Below, piece by piece: positions 54,749 to 62,797 of a stretch of 64,000 nt of DNA (its first letter is position 1; every line of letters starts with the position of its first letter). The position numbers were made by a program, and so were the translations under genes. Source of the DNA: Streptomyces violaceusniger (GTDB lineage Bacteria; Actinomycetota; Actinomycetes; Streptomycetales; Streptomycetaceae); assembly GCA_005405945.1 (NCBI GenBank), contig BJHW01000002.1, positions 2,356,001-2,420,000 on the forward strand. Direction: 5' to 3'. The notes under the pieces are model-generated. The model worked only from the letters and a program-made list of their open reading frames with translations, was not told the origin of the DNA and ran no database searches.

Positions 54749-55947
54749 ATGCCTCTTGTTGTTCTTGCCTGCCTGGCCTATGTGAGTATGGCGCTGCCCG
54801 ACAGCGTGCTCGGCATCGTCTGGCCTTCTATGAGCGCCGACTTCCATCAGCCGGTGGGAACGCTGGGGTTGCTCCTGGTGTTCGGTATCGCTGCCGCGGT
54901 GCTGTCGAGCACCATGACTGGGCGGATTCTCACCCACATGCACGTCGGCCAGTTGCTGTCCGGCAGCACCGTCCTGTCCGCGCTCGCCCTGCTCGGCTAC
55001 GGTCTCGCCCCGTCATTCTGGGCGGTGGTGGCGGCGACTGCCCTCCTCGGACTCGCATCGGGGGCCCTCGACTCCGGCCTCAACGCTTACGCAGCAAGCC
55101 GTTTTGGCCCCGTCACATCACCTGGCTTCATGCCAGCTACGGGTTGGGCGCCGCCCTGGGGCCGGCAACGGTCACCATCGCGCTGAGTTCTGGCGTCCAC
55201 TGGCGATGGGCATACTCCGTCATCGCCGTGGCACAGACGATTCTCGCCTGCGCGTTCCTGCGAACCGCTCACCGCTGGGCTGCTCGCCCGGATCAGTCGG
55301 TGACGACGGCGGACCGCCCCCACTCGGCAGCCCGGACGAACAGCGGCGGTCGTCATGCAGGGTCACGCAGACATGTCGTCGTGCTGAGCAGCGCGGTCTT
55401 CGCTCTCCATATCGGCATCGAATCCGGGACCGGGTTGTGGGGGTACGTCTTCCTCACCACAGGCCGTGGGCTCCCGCCCGGGACAGCCTGGCTGGCGGTG
55501 TCAGGGTTCTGGGCCGCCATGTTCATAGGCCGTGTCATCCTCGGCCCCGTCGCCGAACGCGTCGGTTCGTCACGCGTCCTCTACAGCGCCGTCGCGGGAA
55601 TCGCCGGCGGCGCGGCCATGATGGCTCTGCCCGGCCCGGCGATCTTCTCCCTCGTCGGCATGCTGATCCTCGGACTCGCAGCAGCCCCCGTCTTCCCCCT
55701 CCTCACCCTCACTACCGCCGAACGCGTCGGGCATGATCACGCGGACAGGACCATCGGCTTCCAAGTCGCAGCGTCCAAGATCGGTGCCGCAGTTCTCCCC
55801 GCCGGGATGGGACTGCTCATCCAGCACGCCGGCGCGACCGCCTTCGGACCGGCCCTGCTCACCCTCGTCCTCATCATGGCCACCGGCTACAGCCTGCTGA
55901 TGCGCACGACCACCTCCGCAGACCAGACGAGCGCTCCACAGCCATGA
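54749..55947 (+). CDS. Major facilitator superfamily transporter (one frameshift)
   Basis: About 399 residues when one missing base near 55105 is restored (RFGPRHITWLHASYGLGAAL). Start ATG 54749; ATG 54713 is also open. About eleven to twelve hydrophobic helices: LVVLACLAYVSMALPDSVLG, GTLGLLLVFGIAAAVLSSTM, TALLGLASGALDSGLNAYAA, then GYVFLTTGRGLPPG, AMFIGRVILGPVAERVGSSR and FQVAASKIGAAVLPAGMG. The pattern of SASRFGxRxxxWLHxxYGxGA is typical of FucP/sugar-MFS-like proteins; substrate unknown. Bracketed by 26-bp direct repeats. Confidence 0.83.
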
Positions 55948-56005
55948 TCCAGACCGAAACGCCGAGCGAGGACTCTCGATCACTACGGACGACCAGAATC
56001 AGCTA

Positions 56006-56031
56006 CTGAGAAATTAGCGCTTCAGTTGGCG
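56006..56031 (+). repeat. 26-bp repeat, right copy
   Basis: CTGAGAAATTAGCGCTTC then AGTTGGCG, the partner of 54320-54345. Confidence 0.75.
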
Positions 56032-56065
56032 AAACGGGGCCAAGCCGAGCGCTCAGTCACATCGG

Positions 56066-56771
56066 TGTGACTGAGCGCTTCAGATGGCGAATGAGCGCTT
56101 GAGTTGGCGAGTGAGCGTGGGACAGCTCACGGACAGAGGCAAGAGGTGCCCTGCACTCCTGGCGATCCGCGCCGCCTTCGTGCCCACCCACCGGGCAGGG
56201 GGGCGATATGAAGCCGTCGTCCCGCGCCGAAGGAATCGGCCAGTGGGTCACGCGTGGCTGAGGATCACCAGCAGTGCCGCACACTCCGCGAAGACCTGGG
56301 CGGCGAGCGCCACCTGCCGCACCCGTGCGACGGGCGCGGCCAGGGCGATGACACAGGCGACAGCGCCGAGGCCGACGCCCCATTTGAACAGCCAATAGGG
56401 CAGTCCCGGGGCGCACTGCTCCCCGTACGTCAGACAGCGCGACGCTCGCTCGGAAGCCAGGGTCAGCACACCGGCCGCCAGGGCCGCCGGCGCGAAGAGG
56501 GCGGCGCACAGAACGGACCAGAAACGGGAGCCATCCCTTCCCGCAGTCGCCTGGGCCGGGGGCGTTGAAGGGTGGGCTGTTGCGTTCATGCCTCGACCTA
56601 ACACCGTTCAGCGGGCCCGACACACTGGTCCGGTACTCAATCGCAGGTGCGCACAGTACTCAGACTGCGGCCCCTGGACGCCGTCACCGAACCTGGATGT
56701 GACTGCGATCGCTTTCCGCGCTCGACCCGCCAGCTCAGTCACTCAGTCGCCATCTGAAGCGCTTAGTCACA
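56066..56771. mobile_element. Putative mini-transposon with TGT...ACA ends
   Basis: The left end from 56066 (TGTGACTGAGCGCTTCAGAT...) and the complement of the right end at 56771 (TGTGACTAAGCGCTTCAGAT...) match at 24 of the first 25 bases and remain about 80 percent alike for some 55 bases. The left end contains a second 20-base unit (TGAGCGCTTGAGTTGGCGAG). TCGG lies directly outside both ends. No transposase is encoded; IS21- or Tn7-like families have such ends. Confidence 0.65.
56248..56589 (-). CDS. Small membrane protein
   Basis: 113 residues from ATG 56589. Three hydrophobic helices (FWSVLCAALFAPAALAAGVL; YWLFKWGVGLGAVACVIALA; VALAAQVFAECAALLVIL) and a loop with two cysteines (RCLTYGEQCAPG). 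No family recognised. It is the only gene inside the putative mini-element, transcribed toward the left end. Confidence 0.6.
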   Translation of the reverse strand: MNATAHPSTPPAQATAGRDGSRFWSVLCAALFAPAALAAGVLTLASERASRCLTYGEQCAPGLPYWLFKWGVGLGAVACVIALAAPVARVRQVALAAQVFAECAALLVILSHA

Positions 56772-56859
56772 TCGGGTTGTCCTGTGCCACTGCGGGTGGC
56801 GGGCGCCCCGATCTGTGGATAACTCCCGTTCGCGCACGCCACGTCGATAGGTTGAGGGC

Positions 56860-57230
56860 GTGGCAGCGCGGATCTTCTACATCGATGATTCTGGGGCGGA
56901 GAGCACCGGATACATCGTCTACGGCTGGATCGATGTCGGACTCGAACACTGGAGCGCGGCCCTGCGCTGCTGGCTGGACTTCCGCAAGAAGCTGTACAGG
57001 GGGACGCCAGCATCCCCGCGGACTACGAGTTACACGCAACGCAGTTCCTCACTGGGCGCGGTAGCCCGTCGACCCGGCCGGAGTGGAATCGGCAGAAGCG
57101 GCTGCGCGGACGTGTGATCCAGGATGCGCTTGCCACCGTCGAGGCCATGCCCGGCACGAGTGCTGGTGCGGCGTGGCGGCGTACGGGCAAGACAGGCCGG
57201 GCTTACTCCGCCGAGCGGGCCGCGGTGTGG
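56860..57230 (+). pseudogene. DUF3800-type protein, N-terminal part (frameshift, truncated)
   Basis: GTG 56860 gives MAARIFYIDDSGAESTGYIV, the DUF3800 start with its Asp-Asp pair, then WRAL-like SAALRCWLDFRKKLY. One missing base near 57003 continues it as DASIPADYELHATQFLTGRG, RPEWNRQKRLRGRVIQDALA and RTGKTGRAYSAERAAVWG. At about 57230 the match ends where a minus-strand NTPase fragment begins. DUF3800 proteins are putative nuclease-like proteins often found in mobile DNA. Confidence 0.65.
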
Positions 57231-57606
57231 GGGTGTGGGTGCCGAGGCGGACGAAGCGATGACCATCGGGATAGTCGCTGGCCAAGAGGTGGGCGGTGTG
57301 GATGACCAGAGCCGTCTTGCCCACTCCGGGCATGCCGTCCACGGTGTGGATGGTGACGACCGGCGCCTGCCCTTCCTCGGCTGCGCGCGAGAGGCGCGCG
57401 AGTTCGTCGGTGCGGCCGGTGAAGTCGGCGACATCCCGCGGCAGGGTTGTATGCAGCGTGATGGGGGCGGGCGGCTGCAACTGGTCCAAGTGTTGGGTGC
57501 TGCACTCGACGACCTGTACACCGGTCGCTCCGCGCAGGCCGATCGACGCGGGAAGACTGCTGCCCTCACCGGGAACCCGTTTGCCGTCACCGACCACCGT
57601 GGTACG
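57229..57606 (-). pseudogene. NB-ARC/AfsR-type P-loop NTPase fragment
   Basis: A minus-strand stretch reads GLRGATGVQVVECSTQHLDQ, LPRDVADFTGRTDELARLSR and Walker A VDGMPGVGKTALVIHTAHLL. This is the N-terminal part of a Streptomyces NB-ARC regulator such as AfsR/SARP-type proteins. It lacks the rest of the ATPase and all sensor repeats, and it is joined tail to tail with the DUF3800 fragment. Confidence 0.65.
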
Positions 57607-57689
57607 GCCGTACCGAGGCGGACACCGCCGCTCTGTGGGCGTGGGCCCGGGACTGGTCCGACGACCTCGCCCGGCCGCTGCACGCCCCC

Positions 57690-57808
57690 CGACGACTGAC
57701 AAGCAGTCGCGCCGGTTCACCGAGGCCGCGCTGAACGGCACCCTGCCCACGAAGAGCGTCGCGGCGGCCATCGCGCGCCGCCAGGCGGCCGGGCTGCCCG
57801 TTGAGTGA
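57690..57808 (+). CDS. Short ORF upstream of 57801, possible partner
   Basis: The frame ends KQSRRFTEAALNGTLPTKSV, AAAIARRQAAGLPVE, overlapping the next start by eight bases. Its beginning is unclear: the homologous reading may start further upstream in another frame (ADTAALWAWARDWSDDLARP). Small basic C-terminus; no family recognised. Close coupling to the following gene suggests a two-gene unit. Confidence 0.35.
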
Positions 57809-58098
57809 GTCACACGGCCAGGAGCCGGAAGGCTGGCCGTGTGAGCTGTCCGAAGAGGTCGACGCGCTGCTGGCCGACTTGCCCCTGCCGGGTGAGGTCT
57901 TCGGGGCGATCATCGCGGCCACAGTTCGTATCAACGAGACGCGGGGCATGGTGCCGGGCAGCACCGCCTCGGAGAAGTGGCCTCAGAAAAAGACGCATGC
58001 CGCTCGGCCGGGACGGGGTACTGGGCGTCGCCGAGTATGTCATCGTTGCTGACGCCGATCCGCCGTACATCGTCCTCACCCGCGTCCAGCTGTACTGA
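57801..58098 (+). CDS. Small protein of unknown function (one frameshift)
   Basis: GTG 57801 begins VSESHGQEPEGWPCELSEEV and DALLADLPLPGEVFGAIIAA. Near 57985, in a run of five A, one base seems extra; the homologous end RKRRMPLGRDGVLGVAEYVI and DADPPYIVLTRVQLY follows in the next frame. About 98 residues. The C-terminal strand pattern GVLGVAEYVIVADADPPYIV loosely resembles RelE-type toxins, but key catalytic residues cannot be confirmed. Confidence 0.4.
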
Positions 58099-58134
58099 CC
58101 GCCCCCGACAACCGAGCGGCGTGGCGCGGCTGCG

Positions 58135-58689
58135 TCAGGTGACGCGTGGCGTGGGTTCAGCGCGCAGCAGGTCGGGGCGGGCATCGGCGATCGCGAAGGC
58201 CCGCCGGAGCCCTTCCACCAGTGGCGGGTCGATGTGGTAGAGCCGGGCCCGCTCGTCCCGCTGGAGCAGCCGGGCTGAGCCGGCCGGGCCGATGCGGCGC
58301 TGTACCGCAGGGATGCTGGTGAGGGTTCCGCCGATCTTCGCCTTCGTGATCGGGGTGGTCGGATGGTCGGCGAAGTACTGCTGTACTTCGTCGAACGAGG
58401 CGGTGCCGCCCAGGTCGGTGATCCGGCGCAGCACCGCGCGGGCCCCGGGTATCAGGGAGGCGATCATCCGGAAGAGTGCCTGCTCGCTCCAGCCGTTCCC
58501 GATGTCATCGTCGTCCAGGTCCTGCGGGTCGGGGCGTGGGTCGAGGGCTGGGGGTTCCGGCCAGTCGTCAGGGGTGACGGGGCGCAGTCCGTAGGCGGCC
58601 TGCACGGCGGCTATCGCCTGCTCGTAAGTGTCCGTTTCAGTGTCGATCGTCAGCCGCACGACGCCCCCTTCGTGATCGCTGCCAGGCAT
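58135..58689 (-). CDS. Hypothetical protein with winged-helix-like middle
   Basis: 184 residues from ATG 58689 (a GTG start at VRLTIDTETD is possible). Acidic N-terminal third (DPRPDPQDLDDDDIGNGWSE), then LFRMIASLIPGARAVLRRIT, GTASFDEVQQYFADHPTTPI, KIGGTLTSIPAVQRRIG and a C-terminal helix. The middle looks like a winged-helix domain of unknown role. Convergent with the small gene pair, end to end. Confidence 0.65.
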   Translation of the reverse strand: MPGSDHEGGVVRLTIDTETDTYEQAIAAVQAAYGLRPVTPDDWPEPPALDPRPDPQDLDDDDIGNGWSEQALFRMIASLIPGARAVLRRITDLGGTASFDEVQQYFADHPTTPITKAKIGGTLTSIPAVQRRIGPAGSARLLQRDERARLYHIDPPLVEGLRRAFAIADARPDLLRAEPTPRVT

Positions 58690-58782
58690 TCTTCCTCAGG
58701 ACGGTGATGTGCCTGCTCTGCATACCGGTCTCGAGGGGATATGGAGACAGCCGCCCGTGGGAGTGAATCCCCTGAGGTGAAG

Positions 58783-58817
58783 CCCACCACCGTGGCCGCG
58801 CCCGCCACGGTGGTGGG
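58783..58817. promoter_or_regulatory. Perfect hairpin directly before ATG 58819
   Basis: CCCACCACCGTGG and CCACGGTGGTGGG form a 13-bp stem with a nine-base loop; the ATG of the small secreted protein begins one base later. The only purine-rich stretch near the start (GGTGGTGGG) lies within the stem. Confidence 0.55.
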
Positions 58818-58818
58818 C

Positions 58819-58989
58819 ATGACGATGATGATGCGCCGCTGGGCCACTGCCGTGGCCACCGGGCTGGCCACCAGCAGTCTCCTCGCCTTCGGCTCACCGA
58901 GTTGGGCTGCCCCCAGCGCTCCTTCTTCGGCCACCGCTTCCGCCGAGCCGCGCTCGGCCCTGGAGGGCATGCTCGACACCTGCACCTGA
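58819..58989 (+). CDS. Small secreted peptide
   Basis: 56 residues from ATG 58819 (ATG 58828 and later ATGs also possible). Signal peptide: MMMRRWATAVATGLATSS, hydrophobic LLAFGSPSWA, predicted cleavage after SWA. The mature part is about 28 residues (APSAPSSATASAEPRSALEG, MLDTCT), Ser/Ala rich with a Cys near the end. No family recognised. A longer frame from 58741 is less likely. Confidence 0.5.
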   Translation: MTMMMRRWATAVATGLATSSLLAFGSPSWAAPSAPSSATASAEPRSALEGMLDTCT

Positions 58990-59179
58990 GCACCTTCCCG
59001 GCGCGCCGAGCCTTCGGCGCGCCGGGAGCACGCCACCGCGTGGACCAGACCGAGGTCGGCAGAGGGACGAGGCGGGGCGGCCGCTCATGTCGGTCGCAGA
59101 CGCTTCGGCGGGATCCACTCCCCGGGCGGGCGGTACGGAGTAGGTTCATCGCTCCGGGCTCGGACTGGGAGGGGACAGG

Positions 59180-60407
59180 GTGGGGTTGCTGCGTTTTCCT
59201 GATCTGGAGGATCTTGGGCGGTTGAGCGGGGTGGAGTGGGAGACGCTGCGTTCGTTGAACCGAGCGTGTGTGGATCTGCAGCAGGAGTGGGAGGCGGCTC
59301 GCGTCCAGGCCGGCCGTGCCATGACGCGGTTGGAGGTTGCCGAGGGGTACACGGAGAACCGCGAGTTTCGGTACCACGTGGCGGCCGTGGACGCGGCGTG
59401 CGAGCCCGCTGCCCAGTACGAGCGGCGGATCAGCGAGATCACCTGGCGGTACGCGAGCGCGAGTGTGCTGCTCGGTATCACGGTCCTGGACCGGCTCGTT
59501 GCCGGCCGGCCCCCGCTGAACCGGAGCTTGGTGAAGCAGCTCGCATCCACCGAGCCCACCCTCGGCCAGTTGCAGGAGGCGTTCTCCATCCCATCGAGCC
59601 GGCTGCGTGCGGCCCGCGATGCCAAGGAGCAGCAGTACGGCGAAGCAGCGCGAACTGCTGCTGGCGGGCTTGGAGGGGGCCTACTACAACGTCACGCACC
59701 AGGAAGTCGACGGCCGGCGCAGAAGCAGGGAGGAAGCCGACGGGTGCCGGCTGACCGTGGTCTCCGAAGAGGGCATGGACCCGTTCTGGGACCACCTGTT
59801 GGAGCCCGTCCTGCATCTGGCCGAGTCGTTGCCGTACGAGATCTCCTACTCGCTCCCGTACCTGGGTGCCTACCGGCACGTTGTCCCTCGGGAGTCCGAC
59901 CCGCCGGTAGGCCATCGGCCCGGCGCAGGAAGAGAGGTCACCGGACTACGGACCGTGCTGGAGTGCTCCACATCCGCCACAACGCTGCGTCAGGGACCCG
60001 ACGCTGGTGCTGGCCCGGCGTGGCTCCTCCATCTATGCCCCGCTCACACCGAGGCGCTCGCCTCGTGGCCCGGTGTACGCACGGACACTCCTGAACTCGA
60101 ACTGGAATGCGGAACTGTCATCGAATACCGCACCACCGAACAGCTCCTGCAATCCCACGCCGACCTGTGGCTCACCAGATTGACGGGCCTACGGCCCGGA
60201 ATCCCCGAGAGAACCTGGGTTGATGTTCTTGAGCAGGCGCACCAGGTGCTGAGCTCCCGTCTCGATGGCCATGACACCGGCGAAGACAGCCCACTGGCGA
60301 GCGTGGTGACGACGGTGGACATGGCACGCCGATATGCCGCTGAGGGCAACCTCCAGCAGGCCACGGTCCCCCTCAGCTACGCCGAAACCCTCGCCCTCCG
60401 GCTGTGA
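59180..60407 (+). CDS. Unrecognised protein (one frameshift)
   Basis: GTG 59180. First part: helical DLEDLGRLSGVEWETLRSLN, DLQQEWEAARVQAGRAMTRL, ITWRYASASVLLGITVLDRL. Near 59635 the frame moves by one base (extra, or two missing), after which AKQRELLLAGLEGAYYNVTH, LTVVSEEGMDPFWDHLLEPV and a C-terminal region (GTVIEYRTTEQLLQSHADLW, DVLEQAHQVLSSRLDGHD) continue to 60407. About 408 residues. No known domain, membrane helix or signal peptide. Stands alone. Confidence 0.55.
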
Positions 60408-60690
60408 CGCCTCAACGACCGGATGCTCGGCATTTTCCAGCGCGCCACCTGGCCTACCGACGAAATGCGCTCACCTGCGGACACGTTGCACGGCGGCGGG
60501 CGCGGATTCCCGTGTTGAAGTTGTCGAATTCCCAAAACGACTGGGTCTTCCCCGTCTCCTTTCGTCGTGCGGTAGGAAGAGTGTCAGTCACGCGGCAGGG
60601 AGCCGCGGGGGTGGGGCGGGAGGGCTAGGTGGCGTTCGAGAGGCCGGACCCTGGTCTGGAGCAGGCCGCTGCATGTGGTGATTCACGGCA
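60408..60690. other. No gene recognised
   Basis: A short plus-strand frame (LNDRMLGIFQRATWPTDEMR) may be the out-of-frame tail of the preceding gene; otherwise no coding signal. Confidence 0.35.
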
Positions 60691-61692
60691 ATGATGCGTC
60701 TGGCCCGCTTCTTCGAAGGCTGGAATCCCGAGCAGGCTCAGCGGTGGTTTCACGATGCCGCTGAGATCACCCCGGACAACACCGACACCTACACCAAGAG
60801 CTGGCGGGTGTGGGAACGGTTCTGCGCCGTCACCGAGCTGCCGGAGCTGGAGGGCTCCCGCGGCGCGCTGGTGGCGTTCGTGACGTGGATGCTGCGCCAG
60901 GGTCGGCAGAACGGCACGGGCTACGCCCCCACCTCGGCGTCCACCCACCTGGCGGCCGCCGTCGTCGGACTGCGCCAGCGCGGCGTGCAGGTCTCCGGCG
61001 ACGACCAGGCCGCGGCCCGCGCCGCCCTGGAGGGCCTGGCCGTCAAACTCCTCCAGGCCGGGGAACGGCGCGGCCGCGGACAGGCGGTCGGCGCCGACAT
61101 CGACGGACTGCGCGCCATCGCCCGCTCCTGCCCCGACACCCTCACCGGCGACCGGGACAAGGCGTTGGTGCTCACCGGCTTCCACTACGCCAGGCGCAGC
61201 CAGGACCCGGCCGGGCTGCTCACCGGCGACGTCACCCTGCACCCGCGCGGCCTGGTCGTCGCCGTGCTCACCGGCAAGACCAAGCACTCGGTGCGCAACG
61301 CCAAGATCCGGTACGCCGACGATCCCGAGATCTGCCCGGTGCGGGCCTGGACCGCGTACCGCACCCGCCTGGTCGCCGAGCACGGCCAGCGATGGGCCGA
61401 CCCGTCGACGCCGGCGTTCGTCGGCATCGACCAGTGGGGCCACGTCACCGGCGGCATGGGCCCCGACTCGGTCACCCGCGCCGTCAAACGCATCTCCCAA
61501 CGGGCCGGGGTGCCGATCCACTGGACCGGGCACTCCCTGTGCATCGGCCTGGCCTCCGTCGGCCGCACCAAGGGCAAGGACGCCATCGCCATCGCCGACC
61601 AGGGCGGCTGGGCCCGCCACTCCCGCTCCATGCTCATCTACATGCAGCGCGACGACGGATGGGACGACAACGCCTCCGCCGGCCTCACCTGA
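60691..61692 (+). CDS. Tyrosine recombinase-like protein, H-x-x-R arginine replaced by Cys
   Basis: 333 residues, uninterrupted. N-terminal core-binding domain (TYTKSWRVWERFCAVTELPE) and catalytic domain with Arg in GFHYARRSQDPAGLLTGDV, Lys in VLTGKTKHSVRNAKI, and the terminal Tyr317 in MLIYMQRDDGWDDN. The box normally reading H-S-L-R is HSLCIG: His281 with Cys284 (TGC at 61540), one base from Arg (CGC). The conserved GGWARHSRSM follows. Possibly inactive, or a single base error. Confidence 0.85.
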   Translation: MMRLARFFEGWNPEQAQRWFHDAAEITPDNTDTYTKSWRVWERFCAVTELPELEGSRGALVAFVTWMLRQGRQNGTGYAPTSASTHLAAAVVGLRQRGVQVSGDDQAAARAALEGLAVKLLQAGERRGRGQAVGADIDGLRAIARSCPDTLTGDRDKALVLTGFHYARRSQDPAGLLTGDVTLHPRGLVVAVLTGKTKHSVRNAKIRYADDPEICPVRAWTAYRTRLVAEHGQRWADPSTPAFVGIDQWGHVTGGMGPDSVTRAVKRISQRAGVPIHWTGHSLCIGLASVGRTKGKDAIAIADQGGWARHSRSMLIYMQRDDGWDDNASAGLT

Positions 61693-61778
61693 CGCCTACC
61701 GGAGGACGCAGACCAGCCTCGGTTGCTCCTGGTCGATCCAACGGATCAGCCGAGGCCAGCGGATGACCTGAGCGGGTA

Positions 61779-62561
61779 TCAATGTGCGCAGGGCTTGGGG
61801 TGGTCCAGGTATTTCCAGCTGTCGGGGCCCACCTGCCCGTCCACCTTGATCCCCGTGCATTTCTGCATGGTCTCCACGGCCTTGAGCGTGTCAGGCCCGA
61901 ATACGCCGTCGATCTCCAGGGGATAGCCGTAGACGTGGTCCAGCAGGCACTGAATCTGCTTCACATCCGGTCCCTTCATGCCTTCCATGAGGATGCGGGT
62001 GCGGCCGGATTCGTACGAGCATGCGGTGGGCGTCGCCTGGTGGCTGGGAGCCGTCTGGGCCTTCTGGGCTTTGTCGCTCTGGGCGTCTGCCCCTGCCGTC
62101 TGGGTCTTGTCGCCCTTGGCGTCTGCATCGTCCGTAAACGGTTGTACGGCCCAGAACGCGATGAGGACCAGGACGGGAACCGGGACGAGAAGCAGCCACA
62201 GCCTCCGGCGGCGCAGCGGGGCCAGTCCGCTCAGCCAGTTCTTGGCCCGTGTGGATTCGTCCGTCGGTTCCGCGGGTGCGGCGGCCGTGACCTGAAGCTG
62301 GCGGGCCTTGTCTGCCTGGTCCCACAGCTGAAGCAGAGGCGCGTCCTCGAGGTGGTGCCGGGCGCATAACTGGGCCACGGCTGCGCGCGGCGGGAACGCC
62401 TTCCCATTGAGGACCCGGTGCCAGGAGGCACGTGCATAGCCGGTGCCGTGAGCCATGGCGTCCAGTGACAGGCCTTTGGCGTGCTTGAGCCGGACCAGCT
62501 CCTGGCACAGCGCGCGAACTTCCGGAAGTGAGTCCGGGGCTGGGCTCGGTATGGGGCCCAT
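61779..62561 (-). CDS. HTH-TM-peptidoglycan-binding protein
   Basis: 260 residues from ATG 62561. N-terminal XRE-like HTH (RALCQELVRLKHAKGLSLDA, GTGYARASWHRVLNGKAFPP), a basic stretch and one transmembrane helix (LWLLLVPVPVLVLIAFWAV), an Ala/Gln-rich extracytoplasmic linker, and a C-terminal PG_binding_1 domain (GPDVKQIQCLLDHVYGYPLE, GVFGPDTLKAVETMQKCTGI). This layout could carry cell-wall state to DNA or an anchored HTH. Divergent from the secreted CHAP-like protein, 236 bp apart. Confidence 0.85.
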   Translation of the reverse strand: MGPIPSPAPDSLPEVRALCQELVRLKHAKGLSLDAMAHGTGYARASWHRVLNGKAFPPRAAVAQLCARHHLEDAPLLQLWDQADKARQLQVTAAAPAEPTDESTRAKNWLSGLAPLRRRRLWLLLVPVPVLVLIAFWAVQPFTDDADAKGDKTQTAGADAQSDKAQKAQTAPSHQATPTACSYESGRTRILMEGMKGPDVKQIQCLLDHVYGYPLEIDGVFGPDTLKAVETMQKCTGIKVDGQVGPDSWKYLDHPKPCAH

Positions 62562-62797
62562 AGCTGTTCCTCCGTGCGTCTCAGTGTGTCTCTTTCCGCA
62601 GGCCAGCGGCGTATGGGACTCAGCGAGACGACGCGGCACGAAGCGGGACGGGATCAGGCTAGCGAAGGGACGGCGGAGGGTGCATGGTCATCTCAGCAGC
62701 GCCTCACGCCGCTGCTTTCCGAAGCGCTCTTCTTCCCCTCCTTTGGCCTGCCCTCAGTCGTGGTGGCCCGGGGCGGGGGCCGATGAAAGGAACATTT

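Noticed and set aside
56054..56120. Tandem 20-bp units resembling a CRISPR start
   Set aside because: Only two adjacent units, no spacers of regular length and no cas genes; an inverted copy at 56771 fits transposon ends better.
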